DNA from: Phragmites australis
Lineage: Eukaryota > Streptophyta > Magnoliopsida > Poales > Poaceae
Length of the DNA stretch: 64,000 nt
NCBI RefSeq assembly: GCF_958298935.1
Contig: NC_084942.1
Span: 627,501-691,500 of the forward strand
Reading direction: 5' to 3'
Positions 12,312-24,290 of this stretch are shown here, one piece after another. The stretch's first letter is position 1; each line of letters opens with the position of its first letter. Below the pieces are notes generated by a model. It saw nothing but the letters and a program-made list of their open reading frames with translations, ran no database searches and had not been told where the DNA came from. A program made the position numbers and the translations under genes.

Positions 12312-14566
12312 AGGAATGGCTCTTGTATTTCTTGCAGAGAAAAATGACATGCAGAGATTTTGCTGTCTTTGCTGCTGATTAATTGTCGCAAGCAACCGGT
12401 TGATCAAGATAGAAATGCCATCTTGAAAGTAGATAGGTTGTGTGTAACATTAGTTGTAGCAAGTAGAATTGTATGCCTGCACAAAAAGTGAAAGATTCTG
12501 GTGAATGTGCTACTTTGTTGAGTAGCCAAGCTAATGAATATGTAGAACTTGAGCTTCTTTTTCTGCAGAAATGCAATATTGTATTAAAAAAAAGAACTTA
12601 ATCGATCACAAGGGAGATGTTTTGAATGCTTGGTGAAAAAAAAAGGAAGGGTGAAAAGGGAAACCTGGGTTCCAGGCTTCCAGCACACTACCACTTGACA
12701 ACTGCATTTGTGGAACGGGGGTATGTAGCAGCTATGCTGATAAATAATAATTGCAAAACAGAAATGTTCTTGGTTATTTAGAGACTGTTATTGATCATCT
12801 ACATGTGTTGTCATTGTCACCTTACTTTGCACAGGACACCATATGTACAGCAGCTTGCATTCATCAAATGAGTTGAGAATGCCGACCCACTGGGGGTGAA
12901 ATGCTTTCTCCTTTTAACGTGATTTAAGATGTGCAAATTTTTAGCATAGCAAAACTACAATTAAGTTTATGGAGCGTACAATTTATACACATGGCATCGA
13001 TGAATACAAGCAAGATGTGTTGCTTCGTGGGGGAAGGGGAGGGGAGAAGTGGAGAACCCGTGAGAGGCATCTTGGAGGCATGCACAGCTCACTCCCCCAC
13101 GAGAGCTTGTACACTTGTCCATCCAATCTAGCCGAAACGTACAAGAACAAGCTCATGTATGCATCTTTATTCCTCCCCGATCTCCATCTTGCACTACATA
13201 ATTGAGCTATATAGTGACCAAGCCAAGAAGCTAGACGCGTTTGCGTTGGATGCGTCACCACGCAAGCATGCATCGATTATCCCAGCTGCGTGCAAACCCC
13301 ACTGATCGATCTCATCCATTGCTTAATCATCACACATCCTGGATGTGCATGCCAGTCCCTTGTTATTGTACTTTAATCTTGGTTTGTCATGTCGTCCATC
13401 CATTGTTTTCTTCGCTATCCATCACTATGATGAATTATTGGTCACTTACTATTAGTAGGTAGTGACTACTGTAACTTTGTACTTGGATTTTTGACCAAAG
13501 AGATTACATCGTCGATCGATCATACAAGAATCATCGGATTAATTTGGGTGGCCTGATCTATCTCCACATACAGCATCAGATGATACAAGTATATATATAT
13601 ATATATATCTATATGTTGGCTTTCACTTTCTTGTCTCATAGCAATTAGCAAGTGAAGGTTCATGTTTGATATGCTGTGGCTAGCTATTTATAGAAAACTA
13701 CCCGTTTGGGCGATTGAAAGCTCCGATCCATGGCTTAGTGTCGGATGATTATGAATCAAACCGTGTTGACGCATGCGTGGTCCACGGGAAAAGAAGGAAA
13801 ACGACCTAGCTAGTGTAAAATTCTGTGCATATATGCGCTATTTTACTTAAATAAATATAATAATCATATCACCCACATCATTTTAATTTACAAACAAAAA
13901 GATCGAGCGAAATAAAAGGTCAAGAGGTTGAAGATTTTCAGATAAATTGTCCCATCGCTAACAATCATCAAGTCATATAGCTAAGTTGCCAATAAGTTTC
14001 AATTTAGGTTCGAACCTTACTACTTACCAAAACAATATTATAAATAAATACACCGCCATTGGTGCTCAAATTCTGTAAGAAAGAAATGATGTACCAGACG
14101 CTCGCTGTGTATCTTCGTATAGTCACATTTTATCCAATCTCTACACATAAAGAACAAAAATCAGATGACTGAATGCTGAGACCTGTATATATGTGTGTTG
14201 TAATAGACTGTAACATTACTCGCCGGGATACGCCAATTGAGAAATTTTGCACCGAGCATTACGAGCAGCAACAAACTACTTATTAACTTGTACAAGACAG
14301 ATCGAACTAAGGACAGGAAAAATAAAGATAATTAAACTAGACTACAACATTTGTCTTAGGATACTGCAGCAACAACTGTATATCATGTGCACCCCAATGA
14401 TCACTAATGAATACAGTACTGTCTACTGATCTGCAAGAAAATTATAATAAAAAGGAGTATTGTCTGCTACTTAGTCCATGTATATATATAGCCATGAGAT
14501 CCCCTTCCTGAAATCTTCACTACAGACTCTGGAAATGTGTGTGGAGAGGAGGAGGGGAAGAGAAAG
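12312..14566. other. intergenic between PTAC6 and the bHLH-like gene
   Basis: This stretch holds the PTAC6 3' UTR and the promoter side of the next gene. A TA dinucleotide run lies near 13590-13609. I see no exon, RNA gene or transposon with clear ends. Confidence 0.4.
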
Positions 14567-16978
14567 ATGTCAGGAAAGGAGAAGAAAGAGGCCTTAAAAG
14601 AGAAACTCCAGCTTCTACGCTCCGTTACAAAGTCAAATGCGGTACATCATATCATGCTTTCTACTAAATCCCATTTGTGGTTTATTCTTAGGGGAAAAAA
14701 AGAAAGCCGCATGCAGGGATGTTTCAGTTTCAGATTTGCTGGAAACTCTTTTTTCTTTCTGTACATAGCAGGCCTTCCATGATCTTTACTATCAATAACT
14801 TAGATTTTTTATAATCTCTAGCAAAAACCAGCGGGTGTGCAGTTAACTAGCTAGTTGTTTGCACTGCGAAACTGAGCTCAGATCTGCGAATCCTTTTTTT
14901 TTTTTTTGAGAGAGAAACTACGGCAGCACAAGGCTGCCTGTACATTTTATTGCATAAGGACAATAGTTACAAAAGTGAATTTACACAGGGAGGGAGACTA
15001 AGAACAGCACTAAAGGAAAAAAGAAGGGAGAAACACTATACTATACTAAGAAGCGACTGCTCCATTCAACTAGGCTACCGTGATCGGCTTGCTTATGACA
15101 TCTATGAGACCATAAAAGTAGGTCATCATGCTAGCGGCGAAGCCGCGAAGGATCTGCTCATTGCTTTCATCTTCTTCATGCCGAAAGACCTTTGTATTCC
15201 TACATTTCCATACGTTCCACAGGAAGCAAATCAAGATTGTGCTCCTAACTTTAAGATTAATATGTAGAAGAGCGTTGGGAGGGCGAACACGAAAATTCTA
15301 CTCACTACGTGAAAAACAGATATAGAAGACATAAAATTAATAATATATCATAAAAAATAGACTGAAAGCGGTTTAAAAAATAGCATGGCTTAGGAAAAAA
15401 AATATTTTTTTATCTTTTTTCTAATAAAAAATATGAAAAAAAATATAAATGACATGTCACTGTTATGACTTATCGCTTATGTTTAATCATAAGTGATGGA
15501 TCACTATTACGATCTGTTACTTATAACCTTTATAATTGATGAGTTAATTTGTGACCTATCAACTATGACTGAATTGGCGATGAATCTTAAGTCGTCACCA
15601 ATACCGACTCATCAGTGACGCGTTCAGGGTGATAGGTGCGGGATCTGTCACTAATGACAGTTATGACTCATCACCTATAACCTTTTTTCACATAGTGACT
15701 AGAAAATATAGACACATAGCTTATTAGGACCGTTTATTTATGTTGAGATTCGTACTAGTGAGGTGGTGAAGAAAGTCATAAGGTACATATGAGAGAATCA
15801 ATGTATAAATGTTTATTAGGTAAGAAGGATGAAACACCGAGATAAGTCGTAAGTACGCAAAGACATGTAGAGTTGTATTTCCTTGGGTTGTTCTATGCCG
15901 CATTCAGTATCGGAAGTACGGATCCTTTTCTTTGAAGAAAGAGGTTAAGGCAACCGACATAGGCACAGACTTTAGGCCGTTATATTTTTCCTCATATCAT
16001 CTGTATATAGGGTTCTGATGCACTCAAGATTTGAATTAGTTGAAAACATTTCTGCACGATGAAGATTTCATATATAGTTATTACTAACAATATGGTGCGA
16101 AAGAAATTAGCGGCCAAAATTTGAGGCTGTGCAAGTCAAACTACTCTCCTATAAAAGTAAAAGATGGATCGAATAGCTAGTTTTTGTCATGGAAAGGAGA
16201 CTTGTTCCTATATGACCGTTAGGCCTAAAATCCACAGGGACATTTCTGACCAATGCAGGCAAATAAGACGTCATTTCTGACTAATCCACTGGGACATTTC
16301 TTCTTAGTCGTTAATGTACATTTATCGTTCATCTCAATGACCGATGCAGGCAAATAAGACGTCAATCCTGGTAGATGCGTCGAAATACATCAAGGAGCTC
16401 GAGGACAAGGTTGAAGCAGAATCTGCTGCTGCTTCACAAGCTGACAGCGACGCCATGGCAGCAATGGTACGTCTGTGTACATTGCTACCGAGCCACTAGC
16501 TTATCGTTGCAAGCAAAACATACATACATATATATTACTTGATGATAAATCTATGGTAAATATCAATTGATCTGGTAAAACGTTGTATATATAGAGAGAG
16601 AGAGGTTTTTTTAAAAGGAGTAAAATTAAACAAGTGACTCTCGATCGATCCATGCATGTTTGGGTACGTATGCAGGTGAGCGTCGCATCGGTGGAACTGG
16701 CCGGGGATAGCAGCAGCAGCAGCAGCAGGAGAGGATTCCGGATCAATGTGTCGATGGAGAGGAGCCGGCCTGGGCTGCTGGTGTCGGTGCTGGAGGCCTT
16801 CGAGGAGCTCGGCCTGGATGTCCTCGACGCCGACGTCTCCTGCGCCGATGACACCGCCTTCCGCCTCCAAGCGCTTGGATCAGGTCAGGGCCAGCAGGGG
16901 GAAAGCGTCGACGAGCAAATGGTTCGGCAAGCGGTGTTGCAGGCCATAAGCAAATGCATCAACGATGGCGATGACTAA
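14567..16978 (+). CDS. bHLH-like transcription regulator with ACT-like C-terminus
   Basis: A 164-residue nuclear-type regulator of the small plant family that includes Arabidopsis At3g56220 and At2g40435. Exons: 14567-14641, 16350-16466 and 16676-16978, all phase 0. Residues 5-25 (KKEALKEKLQLLRSVTKSNA) give a short basic stretch and helix 1; residues 28-47 (TSILVDASKYIKELEDKVE) give helix 2, so the HLH is split by the first intron. The basic region lacks the usual DNA-contacting residues, so it probably acts as a dimerisation partner. Residues about 78-130 (FRINVSMERSRPGLLVSVLE... FEELGLDVLDADVSC) are ACT-like. A Ser run is encoded by AGC repeats at 16708-16729. An in-frame ATG at 14537 would add ten residues; 14567 fits family length better. 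Intron 1 (1.7 kb) contains two transposons and a duplicated acceptor. Confidence 0.88.
14894..15300 (-). mobile_element. LINE 3' fragment in bHLH-like intron 1
   Basis: Read on the minus strand, 15231-15170 gives LICFLWNVWKCRNTKVF, the conserved tail of plant L1-type reverse transcriptase proteins, followed after several hundred bases by a poly(A) tract seen as T14 at 14894-14907 on the plus strand. This is a 5'-truncated non-LTR retrotransposon. Its 5' end meets the CACTA element at 15303. No target duplication was identified. Confidence 0.7.
15303..15697. mobile_element. non-autonomous CACTA (En/Spm) element
   Basis: A 395 bp element with termini CACTACGTGAAAAA and, reversed, CACTATGTGAAAAA, flanked by a perfect 3 bp target duplication ACT (15300-15302 and 15698-15700). 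The interior carries short repeated motifs such as TGACTTATC and AAGTGATGG in both orientations, like CACTA subterminal repeats. It holds no transposase. It sits in intron 1 of the bHLH-like gene. Confidence 0.92.
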
Positions 16979-17565
16979 TTAAGGAAACCAACAAGCAAAG
17001 AAAATCACATGCATGCATGCATGCATATATATCATCTGTAATAGTATTTCCTACCAAAAGATGGAAAGAGATCGATAAACGATAAGCAAACGACTGCGAA
17101 TTTACTAGTTAAGATAAAAGAACAAGTTGTACTATACTATATGGATTTAGTATTAATTGGAACCTACGTTTTCGTCAGCAATGTCGTGACCTCGATCTGT
17201 GTTGCAACGTGAAGGAGACGGAAATTATCAAAATGCAACGAATGACATGGGGAAATGCCCTCTTGTGTTCCTTTTTTAAGTGTTGTTGGAAGCAAATGCT
17301 ATCTATCTGAGCCATCTGAATATCCACCTAGGCCGGATGGACACGTTGTAAACTAAAATTTTTTCTGCTCCTCTCTTAATATGAAACGTACGATGGAACT
17401 ACTGCCTGATTTCGCAAAAAAAAAAAAAAACATGGTATATATATACCATTGCAGGCAATGCATATGGAAGAGAAATGTAACCTTCGATGCATGCATGCAT
17501 CGATTACACGTCACTTGCTCAAAACTAAGCAAGAGCTCAGCTCACGTATGATCTTTGCAATATAA
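16979..17565. other. spacer between convergent bHLH-like and BTB genes
   Basis: The 587 bp between two converging stop codons must hold both 3' UTRs. It contains GCAT repeats at about 17009-17026 and 17488-17502 and an A run near 17417-17430. No other feature. Confidence 0.6.
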
Positions 17566-19329
17566 TTAGCTTCCAATTAGCTCTTCGCATTGGGCTTCAG
17601 TTCTCATCGACATCTTGGCCAGCAGCGCCCGAGTGATCTCGACGCACAGGCCGGCGTTCCGGACGGCGAAGTCGTCGTACTCAGGCGAGAACACCACCTG
17701 CTCGGCGTGCTCCACCACCGCGCCCATGGCGCGCTCCCTGAGCGCGGCGCTGGAGCTGAGCTCGGCCACCTCCAGCGTCCGGAGCACGTTCCGGGGCCCC
17801 ACGCGCGCCGTGAGCCGCGCCTCGCAGGCCCTCCGCAGGAACGGGACGTCGTACTTGTCGCCGGCGACGAGGAGCGCGTGCAGCTGGCGCTCCGGCAGGT
17901 CCTGGCCGAGGGCGCCGGTGTAGAGGAAGGCAAGGAAGAGGGAGAGTTCCTCGTGGGCGAGCTCCGGGAGGGAGATGGAGTCGCCGGCGGGGGCCTTGCA
18001 GTGCTCGTCGGAGGACAGCATGTGACGGAACACCTCCGATCTCACGGCCTGCGCGCGCATGCAGCAAGGATAACATCTTTTTATATTTTGAAAATAAAAA
18101 ATTACAAAATTGGACGTCTGTTTGAAAAAAATATATATTTTCACCCGTTGTCGCCTATCTAATAAGGGATATGTTATCGCATGTTAAAAAAGTATCACGT
18201 TCCATTACTTTAAAATTTAAAACAATATCAGAATGATCATGAAAAATTCTGAAATTTATCTTTTTTACTTCTCATCTTACATATCATATTTTTGGCTTAT
18301 TTTTTTAAGATAGATTATAGCATCCTTCACAACGTACTTTTTTCAAACGGATGCTTAATTGTGCAAAAAAAATTATTTTCGAATTATAAAAAAACCGCAA
18401 GGATAAAATTGGTTGGGCCCAATTCTCTACAATCAGTGTGCCCAGTAACTAGAAAGCCCATAAGCTGAAGTTGGGCCCACGGGCAGAGAGACTAACCAGG
18501 ATGGCTTTGTGGGCTGGGATTGGGGCCCCAGTGCCAGGTTCGACGAGGATATCGGTGTGGATTCCCTCCTCCCACGCCAGCGCCAAGCCTTGTTGGAGGT
18601 AGGCAGCCCTGTGGGTGGTCTCCTCCTCCCTGTCTCTCATCTCCTTCACCCCCTCCCATGCATCTCTCATCCCCTGCATTTGCATTTCATCAGGAAAAGA
18701 AAGGGAATTCAGATCTGTTTTCTTTTCCAAATGTGAAATGGCAACATGACAGAGATGGCAATCGAGGAGAATCTACTCTGCATTGTATTGCAGAGGTTTT
18801 TGCTTCAAATCAAAGGAAATGCTAACTGTTCTAAGATAACACAAGTATATAATACAGTCTTCAAGGATCCCTTCCATTCGCACCACTTTTACCAAACCTT
18901 TCAGTTCAAGCATACAACTTCACGATTGAGACATGCAGCTAACTAGTACCACAAACAATGATATGATATCGAACCCGACGCACCTTGAAACTAACAAAAG
19001 GTTGGAAGCATACAATTCAGATATCATGTAATTCTAGCCTTACAAAACCAGTCTAGATTCTCAGTGGAAGCATACAATTGAGATATCATGTAACATCTGA
19101 AACCGTAAGAGATTAAACAAACTAAGCGAGCAACTGTTACCTTGGTTGTGCTGTTAGGCTTCATCAATCCGCGGGACCTGACAGAACCATGGCCATCTTC
19201 TTCTTCTTCTTGTTCATCGTTGTTCAGGAAGGTGATGATGGCCTTGGCACCTTCATAGCAGGGAGCACAGATGGCGTTCCTTGGAAGCCTGTACTTGGTC
19301 GCCATGGGGCTGCAGATGCAGCAATCCAT
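17566..19329 (-). CDS. BTB/POZ domain protein, 3 exons
   Basis: Probably a cullin-3 substrate adaptor or oligomerising BTB protein. Exons 19329-19141, 18673-18497 and 18048-17566 (all phase 0) give 282 residues, the size I recall for Arabidopsis At3g56230. The N-terminus MDCCICSP...LPRNAICAPCYEGAK holds paired cysteines that could bind a metal, followed by an acidic Glu run and a predicted coiled coil (about 68-98, MRDREEETTHRAAYLQQ). The BTB domain spans about 102-230: HTDILVEPG, PIPAHKAIL, SEVFRHMLSSDEHC, ELSLFLAFLYTGAL, LLVAGDKYDVPFLRRACE. The C-terminus FAVRNAGLCVEITRALL matches the family tail. The acceptor of exon 2 was chosen by family alignment (CAG|GGGATG). Longer opposite-strand frames over exon 3 are GC-content shadows. 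Confidence 0.88.
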
Positions 19330-19733
19330 GATTCCTCCTCGCCTTCCTTTGCTTATTCCTTCTTCTCTCTCTGGCTCTGCGATGATGCTAACAAGGAGCT
19401 GTTTGACATTGCTTCTGTGTTGGGTGAGGGTATAAAAACGAATGGAAAGAAAGGGTGTGTTGCCATTTCTTTTCTAGAACTATAGTATGTGGTGGTTGCT
19501 ATATTTTCATAAATATGTAACTCATGGATGCAGTTGGTGCATGGACACCTTTTTTGTTTCAATAGATTGACTAAACTGCCCTCGACCGAGTCTCTTCCAT
19601 TTCCAAACGGAATGATTAACAAAACAGCAGGTGAGGTACCTGCACACTAATTTGCAGTAGAGCAATTTAACCAATCATGCAAAACGTTATTGAAAGTCCA
19701 TACCAGAAAGAAAGGAATGCCTTGTCCTTAAAG

Positions 19734-19748
19734 TAAGAGCAGGCATTG
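19734..19748. repeat. 15 bp target-site duplication, left copy
   Basis: TAAGAGCAGGCATTG occurs here and, identically, at 21351-21365, bracketing the LINE fragment. Confidence 0.8.
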
Positions 19749-21350
19749 ATGTTTGTAGGGCAGAATGTTGAAAAGAGAATGAGTACATGGTAGTGTATGC
19801 ACCTTCCCTCTGGTTGTAAAATTGTTCTGATTGAGTCTTATTTGAGCTCTATTCCTAATTACACTATAGGGTGTATCTTTTACCTAATGTTGTGCATAAA
19901 AAGATGGATTTTTTGAGATCAAATTTCTTCTGGTATGGTCAGGGTTGGAAGAAGAGGTACCATATGATCAAACGGGAGGTGTTAACCAGTCCAAAAGAGT
20001 TTGGTGGATTGGGTCTAACTGATACTAGAGTGATGAATGTCTGCCTTCTTTCTAAATGAATTGTGAAATTAGAAAGAGGGGATAGTGATCCAGTTTGTGA
20101 TCTTTTGAGAAAGAAATATTTAGGAGATAGAGAGTTTTATAGCAGTAGCAAGATTGGAGGTTCCTAGTTATGGAAAGATTTGCATTCTATTAAAAGTTTT
20201 ACAACTTTGGGTTGATATACATCTTGAGGAATGGGAAGAAATTAGATTCTGGTTATATGTTTGGTTGGATCCTTGTCCTCTAAAGATCAAATTCGAGGAG
20301 TTATACAAGATAAGTTTTCAACAAGAAGCAACAGTGCATCAGGTGCTTATACAGTGCTTTCCTAATCTCATTTTTAGAAGATCTTCAGGAGGTGAAAGAG
20401 TGGGAAATCATGATTGCAATCACAAATAGTATATGTTTGTTTGATGAGTCAGATTCAGTTGTTTGGGCTTTTGAAAATTCTAGGAAGTTTAGTTTTTCAT
20501 CTCTTTACAAGCATCTTACTTTCCCAGGGGTTAGAGATGTGAGTATGTTGGAGATCTGGGAATGTAAGCTTCCCTTGAAGATTAGAATTTTTCTACGGTC
20601 TTTACACAAAAATAGGATTCCCTTAACTGATCAATTGATTAACAAAGGGTGGAGGGGCAGTGAATGATGCAAACTTTGTGGTCTTAGAGAGACTTCATAC
20701 AACATTATGTTTTAATGCCCAATTGCAAAAAAATTCATTTCGTGTGTCTGCAGAGATGTTTTCTATTGGCTTTCTGTGCCAAATTCTCTTGGGACTTTTA
20801 GAGAGTTGTTTCTTGATTGTAGAAGTTCTAGAGAGAATATGCTTCTTATTTTTCTTTTAGGTGCTGTTTGTTGGACTCTCTGGCTAACGCATAATGATTT
20901 TGTTTTTCAAAATAAATTTTGTCCCTCCCCACAGGCGGTCATTTACAGGGCAATTTCGTTCATGATGAGGCGGAAGTTGCTTGTCAAAGCGTCTGATCAC
21001 GCGAAGATGGAAGATATGGTTTAGAGAATCAAGATGGAGGTGGATATACATCAACAACATCACCTGACTGCGAGGCTACCAGCAGGGATTAGATAATACT
21101 GATGCTTCTTAGTCTTATTATCTTTTGGTGATCTTCGGAGGAGAGTTTTGCAGTTTCACCTGTTGACTTTTAGTTCTTGTCTCTTTAGATGTTGCTTAGA
21201 GTTGCCTGGTATATGTTTGGGTTAGTTCAAGTTTACTTGATAGATGATACTCTAGTCATACTATGTTGTCACTATACCTATACGTTGGGTCTTCCAACGT
21301 GGACTACTGTACTTTGTTGCTTTCTATAAAGTAGGGCCATGCCTTTGGTC
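19749..21350 (+). mobile_element. 5'-truncated LINE (L1-type) with broken reverse transcriptase
   Basis: A 1.6 kb non-LTR retrotransposon fragment. Reading across stops and frameshifts it encodes the C-terminal part of a plant LINE protein: FFWYGQGWKKRYHMIKRE, then FGGLGLTDTRVMNVCLLSK at 20000-20057, later WECKLPLKIRIFLRSLHKNR and a Cys pair (zf-RVT zinc-binding region, about 20560-20735), and LGAVCWTLWLTHNDFVFQNK near 20860-20920. The 3' end, CTTTCTATAAAGTAGGGCC..., resembles the usual end of grass LINEs, but a poly(A) tail is missing. It is flanked by a 15 bp direct repeat. Stops such as TGA at 20057 show that it is dead. Confidence 0.85.
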
Positions 21351-21609
21351 TAAGAGCAGGCATTGGCTTTATGGGTTTTGTCTTTGAATGGGAGATTAGG
21401 TACAATTGTCTAAAGTTGGCCAAGGCCAACTACTGTACACCAAAAACAGCCTGTTCATGGACTGTAGAGGGTACATTTTACTTAAGCCTTTATGGCATAA
21501 TTAGTGGAAATACAAATCTTTGCTGGCCCAAGAAAAATATTAGCTAAAAGATTACTGATCTGATGTCATAAATGCTAAATTTCATTATGCTTTAGTGGTT
21601 CCTTTGCAG

Positions 21610-21702
21610 TTCAAGAATCTGGCTGCTTCTCTGAAGAAAAAGGAAGAGAAGCTATACAAACCGAAGTCTAATTATGAAATGCTCTGCCATAAACTTATGT
21701 AA
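21610..21702 (+). other. orphan terminal-exon-like segment, unidentified
   Basis: A pyrimidine-rich stretch ending TTTGCAG at 21609 is followed by 30 open codons (FKNLAASLKKKEEKLYKPKS...) and a TAA stop; an AATAAA signal follows at about 21735. This has the form of a last coding exon, Lys/Glu-rich and probably helical. I do not recognise the protein and found no upstream partner exon on this strand. Confidence 0.35.
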
Positions 21703-22017
21703 AGGCTGGTTTCATAAAAATATGGACCCTGTGTAAATAAAGTTGGAAGGTCAGTACAGTCTTTTCCTCTGAAGATATAATTAAGTAGACATCAGGTTTA
21801 AATTCAGACAAAATGATGTTTTCATGATTATATAATGAAGGAAAGAATCATGGACCAGAACGTTGAGAGGGACTTTCTAACCTAAAATGGACTTTTTTGG
21901 GGGAACTGAAAGATGTTGGAGACTTGGAGGGTGGCACGGCTTAGGCTATGCTGCCATAACAGGTTACCAACTAGCTTCCCACTCAACCAACACCAGGGCC
22001 CTCTTTAATAATACCAC

Positions 22018-22247
22018 TCATTCCAATCACAAATAAGCCGTGATATCCTTGTCCACTCTTTTATCTCAGATTATATTTATAAAGTCTAATAAATTTATAA
22101 CTTTATGAAAGTATTTTTAAGATAAATCTGTACATATATGTTTTATGTTTCTAAACTAAATATTATAGAAATTATTGATAGTAAGAGTTTCAAAAGTTTA
22201 ACTACAATCTTGTTCAAAACATCAAGTATTTATGATCGGAGGGAGTA
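22018..22247. mobile_element. Stowaway-like MITE, copy B
   Basis: About 230 bp, AT-rich, related along its length to the element at 1828-2084. It ends in a good Stowaway terminus (reverse complement CTCCCTCCGATCATAAATAC) next to TA. The left end CTCATTCCAATCACAAATAA is a decayed version of the same terminus. Confidence 0.7.
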
Positions 22248-23140
22248 GATGAGAGAATACGGCACTAAGTATACCATAATGGGATTGGGAAAGAAAGATC
22301 ATTTGAAGACCCTTTATCATGTCATGAAATAAACTGACAACATGACCTGAGCCACATTTCTAAAGCATGCGGCATGATTGTCAGTGTAATCGCTGTCCCA
22401 CCAAGAAATGGTAAACATAAGGGGAAAATAATGCGAGTAGTTAACAGGAAAATATAATATTATTCCGTTTGATAAAGGGGGCGAGATCCATCCATCCATC
22501 CAATGATGAGGTTTTATTGGGTTAGTTGGCACATAACAGTCGTCGTACGTGGCAATTAGCTACAACTACAAACGAAGGGCTCTCTCGGTTGTTTGTTATT
22601 TTTTTTTTCTGAGAGAATTTGCGGGTGTCTGATTGGGATGCATCCCTTTGACCTACTATACTATATATCCTTATTGCCATAATAATGCAGTAAGAATGAA
22701 GTTTTTTTTTTATCCATTTCAGACAACGGTTTATCAAATTAACACCTTGGTCATGTTAGAATTTTGTCAGAACCGCTCTTGGTTCCTCTATGTGTTTTAT
22801 TGTTTGATCGTAAGGACCAATAAAAAGTTAAGATTGACCGAATCAGTTTAGAGAAACCAGAAAAGAACTCAGTGCCTACTGTTGAAGTCCTTTTTGGAAG
22901 GAGGAGAAACTATTTTTCTTTCTAAATGCATGCAGAATTTGAAGCGTTAATTCATGTGTTTTTGGGCCTATTCCAGTGTCTCTAAATCACCGAGCTTCAA
23001 AGAAAAACAAAGAAAAGAAAAAGGAAAGAAAGAGGGCCATATTAGAGCAGGCCATACATTGGCTGTCTCATGGTAGTCAGCCCTATGCACAAACAAATGC
23101 ACAAGAACGTACTTAAGAAGAAAAGGTCTCTGTAATTAAC

Positions 23141-23267
23141 CTGAATAGCTCAGATGATTTGCTACTTCATGGTGACAATATAATTCAGGGAACCACAGCA
23201 TATCATCTTCTTCATCATCATCATTATCACTGGATAGATTGTTGCCTCGAACAAAAGAAATGCCACC
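23141..23267 (-). other. orphan internal-exon-like segment, unidentified
   Basis: On the minus strand a CAG acceptor precedes 127 open bases (42 codons plus 1) that end at a TCAG|GTTAATT donor. The translation begins GGISFVRGNNLSSD, passes an acidic run (DNDDDEEDD) and ends MLWFPELYCHHEVANHLSYS. Splice sites, open frame and non-repetitive composition suggest a real exon or a relic. The Helitron starts only 95 bp upstream of it, so its neighbouring exon may have been displaced. Family not recognised. Confidence 0.4.
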
Positions 23268-23599
23268 CTGTTATGACCATGAAAACACTCTACAACTTGC
23301 TTTGATAATGTCAGTCACAAGACGATGTTGGTGCAAAGCTGACAAACATTTATGTGACCAATCTTATCTTATATTACTAAAGCGTGTATCAAGCGTGCTT
23401 CTTGGTTGAGCCACGTCACCAGAAATACGAGATCCGTCGGATGGCGATCGTTCGGCCATGGGCAGGTCTCAGATGATGGTCCTGGCTCTCGTCAATAGCC
23501 GTTCGATCAGGATCGTACGCCTCTCTCGTGCGCTCTCCTTGTGCATGTGATCTGGGAGTGTGGGGAAGAGGCCACCGTCGTCGCCGCTACCTCCACCAC

Positions 23600-24290
23600 C
23601 TGGAGCTCGCACTCCTCCTCCCTATCCATGCAGCGCGCGCTCGACCTCTTCAACGCCGCTGCCTTCCAGTGCGTGTTCTCTCCCACACCCTGCTACCTTC
23701 TCCGCGCTCCTCTTCCTCCGCCGCGCCGCCTCCGAGCCCTGCAGGTTATAGGAGCCGCAGTTCCTGCCGCCCGTCCGTCTCCTCCCACCCTACCACGCGC
23801 TCACTCTCCTTCGCCTCCTCCCCGTGCTACTCCGTCGGAGCTGCATCTCGTAAAATGCCCTCATCGTCTGCCTCGACCGCCTTGTCTCCTCCTGCCGGCT
23901 CGATGTTGTCACCGAACAAGTTCCTTCACAGGCCCAACGCATGCGTCTACAACATCCTCATCAAGCACTACGTCAAGAATGGCGAATTGGAGACCGTGTT
24001 CAAAGTGCTCGATGAAATGTGTGAGTACACTTGCGTGGATGTGAGGCCAAACTTGGTCACCTATTCAACCTTGATCGATGGGCTCTGTCGTGGGGATAGG
24101 ATGAAAGAAGCATTTGAACTATTTTAGGAGATGACCGAGAAGGATCGCATCGTGTCAGATCAGCTAACCTACAATGTGATCACCGATGGATTCCGTAGCC
24201 TGGTGCATCAGGGGAAGGCACATGCAATCTTTGGATTTATGAGGAGGAAACAGTATTGGGATATTAAGTGGATTACCATCCATATTGATT
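23600..24290 (+). pseudogene. captured PPR gene fragment
   Basis: The part from about 23935 reads as pentatricopeptide repeats: PNACVYNILIKHYVKNGELE, then VRPNLVTYSTLIDGLCRGDR, then (past an in-frame TAG at 24125) DQLTYNVITDGFRS. These 35-residue helix-turn-helix RNA-binding repeats most resemble the At5g18475-type mitochondrial/plastid PPR proteins. The Arg/Pro/Ser-rich stretch before it (from about 23628, ALDLFNAAAF) looks like the parent's N-terminus in another frame, so there is at least one frameshift. Only about three repeats remain where a full protein has ten or more. Read as a fragment caught by the Helitron, not a working gene. Confidence 0.8.

Noticed and set aside
17590..18162. 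190-codon plus-strand frame and other long frames over the BTB exon
   Set aside because: They are shadows of a GC-rich exon; the minus strand carries the BTB motifs and consistent splice sites.
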